DNA of 64,000 nucleotides, taken from Hassallia sp050875635. Its GTDB lineage: Bacteria > Cyanobacteriota > Cyanobacteriia > Cyanobacteriales > Nostocaceae. The DNA lies in contig NZ_JBPAOH010000015.1 of NCBI RefSeq assembly GCF_050875635.1, positions 1-64,000 on the forward strand, in the 5' to 3' direction. The notes beneath the pieces were generated by a model, which searched no databases, had not been told where the DNA came from, and was given only the letters and a program-made list of their open reading frames with translations. This document shows positions 58,306-64,000 of this stretch, piece by piece (position 1 is the first letter of the stretch; every line of letters begins with the position of its first letter). The translations under genes and the position numbers were made by a program.

Positions 58306-58845
58306 ATGGCTCAATTTTCAGAATCAGCAGACGTGCCCGATATGGGGCGCCGTCAATTCATGAATCTGCTCACTTTCGGGACTGTTACCGGAGTAGCTCT
58401 GGGAGCATTGTATCCCGCAGTCAAGTTTTTTATTCCCACTTCTGCTAGCGGTTCTGGTGGTGGGACAACAGCAAAAGACGAGTTAGGTAACAACGTCAGC
58501 GTAGCTAAATTTTTAGAAAGCCATAATGCCGGCGATCGCACTTTAGTTCAAGGACTCAAAGGAGATCCGACCTATATTGTGGTAGAAAGCAAAGAGGCGA
58601 TCGCTGATTACGGCATTAACGCTGTCTGTACACACTTAGGTTGTGTTGTTCCCTGGAACACAGCGGAAAATAAATTTAAGTGTCCTTGTCACGGTTCGCA
58701 GTACGATCCTACTGGTAAGGTTGTCCGAGGTCCAGCACCGAAGTCTTTGGCTTTAGCTCATGCCAAAGTAGATGAGGACACAATTGTGTTGACTCCCTGG
58801 ACTGAAACCGACTTCCGCACAGGTGAAGAACCTTGGTGGGCTTAA
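58306..58845 (+). CDS. petC: Cytochrome b6f Rieske iron-sulfur protein
   Basis: A 179-residue Rieske protein of the b6f complex, transferring electrons from plastoquinol to cytochrome f. Twin-arginine-type N-terminus (MGRRQFMNLL), one transmembrane helix (about 21-44), a flexible Gly/Ser hinge (SASGSGGGTT) and the 2Fe-2S ligands Cys108/His110 (CTHLGC, with Cys113) and Cys126/His129 (CPCHG, with Cys128). I start at ATG 58306 (MAQFSES). The frame extends upstream to 58198 but those 36 residues do not belong to PetC. petA follows at once, the usual petC-petA operon. Confidence 0.96.
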   Translation: MAQFSESADVPDMGRRQFMNLLTFGTVTGVALGALYPAVKFFIPTSASGSGGGTTAKDELGNNVSVAKFLESHNAGDRTLVQGLKGDPTYIVVESKEAIADYGINAVCTHLGCVVPWNTAENKFKCPCHGSQYDPTGKVVRGPAPKSLALAHAKVDEDTIVLTPWTETDFRTGEEPWWA

Positions 58846-58951
58846 TTAGTTAGGAGTTAGGAGTTAAAAGTTAGGAGTTTGGAATATAGAACTCATAACT
58901 GATTACTCAATTTATTTGACCTTCATTTCTAGAATTGTTGTCCTTTTTGAG

Positions 58952-59953
58952 ATGAGAAATGCCTTTACACCGGCGAGGTTGACTCGCAGCGCTAAAGCGA
59001 TGGTAAAAACATTGCTTATAGCGATCGCTACTGTGACATTGTTCTTCACCAGCGATTTAGTCCTTCCCCAATCAGCTGCTGCTTACCCATTTTGGGCACA
59101 GGAAACCTATCCCGAAACCCCCCGCGAAGCAACAGGACGCATTGTTTGCGCTAACTGTCACCTAGCGGCAAAACTGACGGAAGTAGAAATTCCCCAATCG
59201 ATATTACCTGATACCGTATTTAAAGCGGTAGTAAAAATTCCTTACGACACCAGCGTAGAGCAAGTAGGTGCTGATGGTTCCAAAACCGGCTTAAATGTTG
59301 GTGCTGTACTGATGTTACCCGATGGCTTCAAGATTGCTCCTGAGGATCGCGTCCCTGAGGACATGAAAGAAGAAATTGAAGATTTAGCCTACCAACCCTA
59401 CTCAGAAGACAAAGAAAACATTGTCATCATCGGACCGCTACCCGGTGAACAGTATCAAGAAATCGTTTTCCCAGTTCTTTCTCCCAACCCCGCAACCGAC
59501 AAAAATATCCACTTTGGTAAATATCAAGTTCACGCAGGTGGAAACCGTGGACGCGGACAAGTTTACCCCACTGGTGAAAAGAGCAACAACACCGTTTACA
59601 ACGCTTCCGCTACCGGCACAATTACCAAAATTGGCAAAGAGGAAGATGAAGATGGTAACGTCAAATACCTGATAAACATCCAATCCGAGACAGGTGAAAC
59701 AGTTACAGATAAGGTTCCCGTCGGACCCGAACTGCTTGTTTCTGAAGGACAAGCGGTGACTTCTGGTGACGCTTTGACCAGTAACCCCAACGTCGGTGGA
59801 TTTGGTCAAGATGATGCCGAAATTGTTCTGCAAGATGCTAACAGAATTAAAGGCTTAATCGCATTCATCGCTTTGGTGATGTTAGCTCAAGTTTTGTTAG
59901 TGCTGAAGAAAAAGCAGGTAGAGAAAGTTCAAGCTGCTGAGATGAATTTCTAA
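58952..59953 (+). CDS. petA: Cytochrome f
   Basis: A 333-residue cytochrome f precursor. The signal peptide (residues about 17-44, cleaved before Tyr45, YPFWAQE) yields the mature N-terminus whose Tyr amino group ligates the heme. The heme-binding motif is CANCH (66-70). The body carries the usual VGAVLMLPDGF, PLPGEQYQEI and HFGKYQVHAGGNRGRGQ segments, and a C-terminal anchor (GLIAFIALVMLAQVLLVLKKKQ). The ATG at 58952 is used, since the frame starts 12 codons earlier without support. It lies 106 bases after petC, with GTTAGGAGTTA repeats in the gap, and is followed by a terminator. Confidence 0.96.
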   Translation: MRNAFTPARLTRSAKAMVKTLLIAIATVTLFFTSDLVLPQSAAAYPFWAQETYPETPREATGRIVCANCHLAAKLTEVEIPQSILPDTVFKAVVKIPYDTSVEQVGADGSKTGLNVGAVLMLPDGFKIAPEDRVPEDMKEEIEDLAYQPYSEDKENIVIIGPLPGEQYQEIVFPVLSPNPATDKNIHFGKYQVHAGGNRGRGQVYPTGEKSNNTVYNASATGTITKIGKEEDEDGNVKYLINIQSETGETVTDKVPVGPELLVSEGQAVTSGDALTSNPNVGGFGQDDAEIVLQDANRIKGLIAFIALVMLAQVLLVLKKKQVEKVQAAEMNF

Positions 59954-59977
59954 ATTCCCTACTAATTCATCACTTAT

Positions 59978-60006
59978 AAAGACAGGTATTTTTACCTGTC
60001 TTTTTT
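59978..60006 (+). terminator. Rho-independent terminator after petA
   Basis: GACAGGTA (59981-59988), loop TTTT, TACCTGTC (59993-60000), then TTTTTT. Placed 28 bases after the petA stop, it ends the petC-petA transcript. Confidence 0.92.
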
Positions 60007-60155
60007 CTATGTTATGGACGGAAGTCTGTGTTGTAGTCCTGGTATGAAACTCAGGTATTTACATAGAACTACCCTACGTAGTATATATACTTAATTAAGA
60101 ATATTTATATTGACTTCTAGTCTTATTTTTTCAGAATTTGTTATATTTGAGTTGT

Positions 60156-60190
60156 AAGTTATAACATAAATTATAACAAAGCTATAACTT
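60156..60190 (+). promoter_or_regulatory. Candidate operator of the YhaV-type toxin-antitoxin operon
   Basis: TATAAC occurs three times at 60160, 60172 and 60183, with spacings of 12 and 11 bases (about one helical turn), and the outer parts read AAGTTATA (60156-60163) and TATAACTT (60183-60190), an inverted pair. It lies 70 bases before the antitoxin start, the expected position for autorepression by an antitoxin of this class. Confidence 0.5.
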
Positions 60191-60258
60191 CTCATTCCAG
60201 ACTTATGTTATCTAGGTATTCGATTGGAATGCCTATAAGCTTCTATTCAGGAATTATC

Positions 60259-60579
60259 ATGGCTGTCAAAAGTTATCGTATCACTCACGCCAAGGTAGGA
60301 AATCAAGATGGGTTTCGCTTACCTCGCGTATTCTCTAAAGACTACCCTCATTTAGCCAATGCTTCGGGCTACATTGAAGTATTGTCTGAAAACACGTTTT
60401 TAGTTCGGTTAGAAACCGATAATGTTGATGAGACTGATGAAACTGAAAGTATTATGATGAGCCTTTTTCTTGACTTTTTGATGAAGGATGCTGTAAACAA
60501 TCCTTCTGAGCTTGTTCCTTACACCAAGGAAATGAGCGATGAAATCGATGATTTACTAACCGACGTAATTCTCGATTAA
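60259..60579 (+). CDS. Antitoxin of YhaV-type pair (AbrB-like)
   Basis: A 106-residue protein starting at the ATG at 60259, preceded by AGGA. A beta-rich N-terminal part (VKSYRITHAKVGNQDGFRLP, then YIEVLSENTFLVRLE) resembles an AbrB/SpoVT-type swapped hairpin DNA-binding domain, and an acidic helical C-terminal half (DETDETESIMMSLFLDFL, EEMSDEIDDLL-like) would neutralise the toxin. The frame reaches back 18 codons to 60205 but those residues are hydrophobic and unsupported. The stop overlaps the toxin start by one base (TTAATGG). Confidence 0.8.
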   Translation: MAVKSYRITHAKVGNQDGFRLPRVFSKDYPHLANASGYIEVLSENTFLVRLETDNVDETDETESIMMSLFLDFLMKDAVNNPSELVPYTKEMSDEIDDLLTDVILD

Positions 60580-61034
60580 TGGCTTTATTTACTTGTAATG
60601 AATGGCAAATTTTTTTCTATCCATTGTTTAATGAACAATGGGTAGAATTGCGTAAGAAAGTGAGAATTTTAAAAAATGATTTATCTAAAGAAGAATTTAT
60701 TAAACATTCAGATGTCAAATTATTAAAAGCATTAAATATTGGTATTAAAGAAAAAATTCCTCAAGACCCTTTTGCTTCCCACTTTATTTTACAAAAACCT
60801 TTACAAAAATATGGTCGTCTCAAAAAAATGGGGCTACCTGAACGATATCGATTATTCTTTAGAGCATTCAAAGAAAAAAAAATTATTATTATTCTTTGGC
60901 TAGGCTTTCCTCGAAAGGAAGGAGATAAAAAAGATTGTTATGAAGTTTTTACAAACAAAGTTAAGAATGGTGAGTTTCCTGAAAGTATAGATGAGTTGAA
61001 AGCAGAATGTGAGGAAGAAGTTAAGAATGGGTAA
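60579..61034 (+). CDS. YhaV family toxin
   Basis: A 151-residue protein of the YhaV family (RelE-like RNase toxins, partner of PrlF-type antitoxins). Recognised from PERYRLFFRAF, IIIILWLGFPRKEGDKKDCYEVF and GEFPESIDEL. It has a basic, Lys-rich profile throughout. It is expected to cleave mRNA on ribosomes, as YhaV does. Its last 14 bases overlap the 3' end of the methyltransferase gene on the other strand. The TA pair thus abuts the restriction-modification genes tail to tail. Confidence 0.85.
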   Translation: MALFTCNEWQIFFYPLFNEQWVELRKKVRILKNDLSKEEFIKHSDVKLLKALNIGIKEKIPQDPFASHFILQKPLQKYGRLKKMGLPERYRLFFRAFKEKKIIIILWLGFPRKEGDKKDCYEVFTNKVKNGEFPESIDELKAECEEEVKNG

Positions 61035-62193
61035 ATAGTGATAATTGTTCAACCATTTCTTTACCCTGTGGTTTCTTTCCCTGAATCAAATTGTAAATAT
61101 AATCACCGATCGCTTTTGCAAGTAAAACTGGTACTGCATTACCAATTTGTTTATATTTAGAACTTACTGAACCATAGAAAACCCACTCGTCAGGAAAAGT
61201 TTGAATAACAGCAGATTCGCGTATAGTTAGGGGACGCAATTCTTGTGGATGACACATATCTGTAGCTTTTTGATGTGGACTTGTCGTTATAGTAGGAGAG
61301 GGTTTATCCCAAGACAAACGTCTGTAAAAACCAACTTTACCTCCTCCTGAATTATATGCTCCTCCCATAGCTTCACGCTTTAATTCTTCAGGTAAGTATC
61401 TCCAATTTTGTCCTGATTTTAAAAGTCTTAAATACTTCAGACGGTTTTCAGAGTAAGGAATAAACTGTGGTTGCAAATCAACTAACTCGAATATGGCATC
61501 TCTAAGAGTACGCCATTTCGGTAAATTAATGCCATCTTCGCTATGAGTAGCTACAGGAAATGTGAAAGCTTCATTATCTCTAGAACCAATAAATATGACG
61601 CGCTGTCTATTTTGTGGAACACCATAATCTGCTGCTTCTAAAAGGTTGTAAACCACGTTGTATCCAAGCGCTTTCATTTCAGCCAACACAACCGAAAGAG
61701 CAGCACCACGCATTTCATCTAATTCTAGGGGTTGTCCTTGACGCTGGTTTATCGGTCTATGTCGAATAGCAGCAGATAGCAACCCTCTCACGTTTTCCAT
61801 AACAAAAAAACGTGGCTGAATTTCTCTAACTATGCGGATAAAGTCCATAAACAAACTGCCGCGAGGGTCCATCACTGAACCACGTAACCCTGCCGTACTA
61901 AAAGGTTGACAAGGTGGACCACCAATTACTAAATCTACTTCCCCTTTGTTTAAAGTCCTGCCAATATCTAAAATACGTCCTCCCTGGCATAGTAACTCTT
62001 GAGCGTCTACTTTCGTGATATCCCTTGGGACAGCAATTTCTTTAAGATGTGGTCGATTAAGAGCTATTGTTTTTGTGGCATCAGAATCATTTTCTACTAC
62101 ACTTACAGTATGAAATCCTGCCTGTTCCATACCAAGGTCTAAACCAAAAGCTCCTGTAAAAAGTGAAATAGAAATTAATTTTCCTTCTATCAA
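61021..62193 (-). CDS. DNA (cytosine-5-)-methyltransferase
   Basis: A 390-residue C5 methyltransferase. It has motif I SLFTGAFGLDLGME, motif IV GGPPCQPFSTAG with the catalytic Cys95, motif VI VMENVRG with Glu133, motif VIII NRQRVIFIG and the C-terminal QIGNAVPVLLAKAIG. AGGAGT seven bases before a TTG at 62193 makes that start (LIEGKLISISLF) better than the ATG at 62235 upstream. It methylates cytosine in an unknown target site. The endonuclease-like gene lies 159 bases upstream in the same direction, pointing to a type II restriction-modification pair. Confidence 0.92.
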   Translation of the reverse strand: MIEGKLISISLFTGAFGLDLGMEQAGFHTVSVVENDSDATKTIALNRPHLKEIAVPRDITKVDAQELLCQGGRILDIGRTLNKGEVDLVIGGPPCQPFSTAGLRGSVMDPRGSLFMDFIRIVREIQPRFFVMENVRGLLSAAIRHRPINQRQGQPLELDEMRGAALSVVLAEMKALGYNVVYNLLEAADYGVPQNRQRVIFIGSRDNEAFTFPVATHSEDGINLPKWRTLRDAIFELVDLQPQFIPYSENRLKYLRLLKSGQNWRYLPEELKREAMGGAYNSGGGKVGFYRRLSWDKPSPTITTSPHQKATDMCHPQELRPLTIRESAVIQTFPDEWVFYGSVSSKYKQIGNAVPVLLAKAIGDYIYNLIQGKKPQGKEMVEQLSLFTHS

Positions 62194-62351
62194 TTTTGTG
62201 ACTCCTAAGTGGATGATTGTTGTCAAATCAAACATGTAGTATTATAATCGAGGCAAGAAACAAACATAGCAGTTGCCCCTGCCAGTTATTGCAATTTTAA
62301 GCTTTTTATTTGGCTATTTACAAATTCAGACAATAAGTAATTTGAACGGTG

Positions 62352-63155
62352 CTATTTTTGCGCCTCGCTAGCTGCCAACTCCGCAAACGTTTTATCAATG
62401 AGAAGCAACATATTTTTTACGTGGCTCTCAACAAGGTCGTAATCAATGCGAATCTTATCCCAAAATTCTTTACCAGCAATACGAGGAATTTTAGAGTATT
62501 GCGGGAATGTCCATTGCCCCAAATTAAAAGCTACCACAAACAAAGGATTTTCATGAATACTTAATTCTTTTTTGGCTCTAGGTATTTGAGAGCCAGTTAA
62601 TGTACCTTTTAAAGTTTTTAACTGAGCAAAATAGGATATATCATTATTGAATATTATAATGTCAATTCCAGTAATTTTAATTCCAAATTCCATTTCCGGT
62701 ATAATAACATAAGGACTAATATTAGATATTTGTTCCCAAAGATTACCCATTCTAGTACTAAGACTTCTGGTTACAGAGTTACTAGTGACCAGCAATTTTG
62801 CACCAGATAGTTCAAAAAGATTACGAGGGTTAGGAGAATTCTCTATAGTTGCTTTATGTTCAAATTCTTTTGTTAGCCATACAATAAAATCTGTTGCAAA
62901 TTTTTCAGTTTTGCTGCGAATAAGCTCTGACTGAATATCTAATTTTAAAACAGAGCTATTTTTATCTTGTTCAATTTGATATTGAAAATAAGAAGATATT
63001 ATTGGATAAATAACTTTCGTGAATTTGTATGCTTTATGCAAATCTTCATCAGCTATGTTTTTAATGTCAATTGTTGATGCTTGCTGAGATATGAGAGCTT
63101 TCCGCTCTTGCACAGAAAGTGCTATTAAAGTCTCAGCGGTTAATTTTGTCGGCAT
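62352..63155 (-). CDS. Probable type II restriction endonuclease partner
   Basis: A 267-residue protein of no recognised family. A PD-(D/E)XK-like arrangement is visible: Glu in EMEFGIKITGIDIII (Asp in GIDIII), then QLKTLKGTLTG, with a Lys in the Q-x-K position, and a helical N-terminal half with VYQYQIEQ-like helices (ISSYFQYQIEQDKNS). The gene stands directly before a cytosine methyltransferase, so restriction activity on the same site is the best guess. Functional assignment rests on context and the weak motif only. Confidence 0.6.
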   Translation of the reverse strand: MPTKLTAETLIALSVQERKALISQQASTIDIKNIADEDLHKAYKFTKVIYPIISSYFQYQIEQDKNSSVLKLDIQSELIRSKTEKFATDFIVWLTKEFEHKATIENSPNPRNLFELSGAKLLVTSNSVTRSLSTRMGNLWEQISNISPYVIIPEMEFGIKITGIDIIIFNNDISYFAQLKTLKGTLTGSQIPRAKKELSIHENPLFVVAFNLGQWTFPQYSKIPRIAGKEFWDKIRIDYDLVESHVKNMLLLIDKTFAELAASEAQK

Positions 63156-63323
63156 AAATACTATCTAAAATCAATGGCTTTCTTAGTGTTCCCAAAATTG
63201 AAGTAGTATTAACAAGCTTATATATAGGAAACGCTGTGTGGTAGAAAGGACACAGCCAATGATTACCAGCGATAAAAGAAAATGGCAGGTTGCTAAATTA
63301 AGACATGAAATCCATAATTTTTC

Positions 63324-63352
63324 GTAGAGACGTTCCATCGGAACGTCTCTAC
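63324..63352. repeat. Perfect GTAGAGACGTTCC palindrome
   Basis: GTAGAGACGTTCC (63324-63336), loop ATC, GGAACGTCTCTAC (63340-63352). Same family as the palindrome inside the CHAT gene at 26698-26726. It lies between the endonuclease start and the selD stop, so it could end the selD transcript. No T-run follows. Confidence 0.9.
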
Positions 63353-63380
63353 CAACGATAATTTTCAAACTATCGTAATA

Positions 63381-64000
63381 TCACTTTATTAAGGTAATTG
63401 GCTTTTTCCCTTCAACTTCATAGCTGACGCGACCAATTATGCAGCTATTTTTATATCCCAAATCTTTCAATGCAATTAAACATTCTTCAGCTTGCGTTTC
63501 TGGAATCGAAGCTAAAAGACCGCCGGCAGTTTGCGGGTCAAATAATATGGAATAATTAAAATGGCTCTCTGTCTGTGCCAAATTGGAAATGTAATGTGAT
63601 GCTTGCAAATTTTCTGGATGCAGTGAGCTAAAAATACCTTGTTGTAATGTCTCTTTTGCACCTTCTAAAATCGGTATAGCTTCAAGTTGTAATTCAACTG
63701 CAACACCAGAAGCTTGCACCATTTCTAGCAAGTGTCCCAGCAAGCCAAAGCCTGTCACATCAGTGCAAGCTGTCGCGTAGTGTGACAATAAATATGCAGC
63801 AGCAACTTGTGACAACAGCATCGACTCGACAGCAGCATCAATCCAACGATTTTTAACTTGATAGCGCATCTGAGCTGCAAATAATGTCCCAGTTCCTAGC
63901 GCTTTTGTCAAAATTAGCACTTCATTTGGTTGCATTCCGCTTTTGCGTAAGAGTTTATCTGGATAAACTAATCCGTTGCAAGTTAAGCCAAATGCTAATT
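63381..64000 (-). CDS. selD: Selenide, water dikinase SelD (partial, 5' end outside window)
   Basis: The C-terminal part of SelD, which makes selenophosphate from selenide and ATP. The frame stays open to base 64000 (LAFGLTCNGLVYPDKL), so the ATG at 63935 is internal. Seen: NEVLILTKALGTG, the ACTDVTGFGLLGHL glycine-rich loop, and LFDPQTAGGLLASIP with the conserved DPQTSGGL-type motif. In many cyanobacteria SelD is the C-terminal half of a fusion with an NADH-dehydrogenase-like domain; whether that applies here cannot be seen. Confidence 0.92.
   Translation of the reverse strand, partial: LAFGLTCNGLVYPDKLLRKSGMQPNEVLILTKALGTGTLFAAQMRYQVKNRWIDAAVESMLLSQVAAAYLLSHYATACTDVTGFGLLGHLLEMVQASGVAVELQLEAIPILEGAKETLQQGIFSSLHPENLQASHYISNLAQTESHFNYSILFDPQTAGGLLASIPETQAEECLIALKDLGYKNSCIIGRVSYEVEGKKPITLIK

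Noticed and set aside
63183..63368. 61-codon minus-strand frame
   Set aside because: Runs through the GTAGAGACGTTCC palindrome; no domain and no start context.
1..64000. CRISPR arrays, rRNA and tRNA genes
   Set aside because: Tandem repeats here have units of 7-21 bases without unique spacers, so they are not CRISPR. No tRNA T-arm/anticodon layout was recognised by eye; a tRNAscan-type search would be needed to exclude one.

Overview
The window is chromosomal DNA from a filamentous, Nostocales-type cyanobacterium. The evidence is cytochrome b6f genes (petC-petA), cyanobacteria-restricted families (Ycf35/DUF1257, DUF2997, DUF3038, DUF4335, DUF3067), a SelD-type gene, very frequent HIP1 octamers (GCGATCGC), and intergenic spaces filled with short tandem repeats (GGGCAAT/GGGGCAT heptamers, GGAGACAA octamers) typical of heterocyst-forming cyanobacteria. 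Genus cannot be fixed from the sequence alone. No rRNA, transposase or CRISPR array was seen, and I recognised no tRNA by eye.

Layout. 1-6.6 kb: the 3' part of mutS2, the DUF3038-DUF4335 pair, a single-domain globin bracketed by inverted repeats, and a minus-strand operon DUF2997-ycf35-ferredoxin closed by a clear terminator. 7-12.5 kb: accessory stretch with a Uma2 nuclease, a small membrane protein, a DUF433/DUF5615 and a VapBC-type toxin-antitoxin (TA) pair, a sunset-domain secreted protein and a saccharopine-dehydrogenase-like oxidoreductase. 12.6-17.3 kb: type IV pilus motor operon pilB-pilT-pilC (minus strand). 18-24.2 kb: chaperone block grpE-dnaK-dnaJ, with dnaJ translationally coupled to a TusA-like gene and rsgA. 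24.3-31.4 kb: two Uma2 genes followed by a duplicated fragment of the rsgA 3' end, a 1242-residue TPR-CHAT protein, a nonsense-interrupted HNH endonuclease and another VapC-type pair. 31.7-48.5 kb: mostly housekeeping/metabolic genes (GH57 branching enzyme, glucokinase, sugar-binding lipoprotein, YebC, methyltransferase, UbiH-like hydroxylase, slipin, Slt transglycosylase) plus a vapC toxin gene destroyed by nested miniature elements. 48.7-55.6 kb: a frameshifted DUF6888 gene with intact DUF6887, and a two-gene minus-strand unit encoding a P-loop ATPase and a 1703-residue NTPase with 14 WD40 repeats. 56.2-60 kb: tatC, DUF3067, petC, petA. 60.2-63.2 kb: a YhaV-type TA pair convergent with a cytosine-5 DNA methyltransferase and its probable partner restriction endonuclease. 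The window ends inside selD.

Two themes stand out. First, small repeats here do not stay between genes. They sit in frame inside mutS2, rsgA, the CHAT gene, a WD40 repeat and the signal region of a binding lipoprotein, and they have destroyed one vapC. Second, there is a high density of conflict-type genes: five TA loci (one broken), four Uma2 nucleases, an HNH remnant, a TPR-CHAT protease, a restriction-modification pair and the ATPase/WD40-NTPase pair. The last is the best candidate for an uncharacterised immune or cell-death system.
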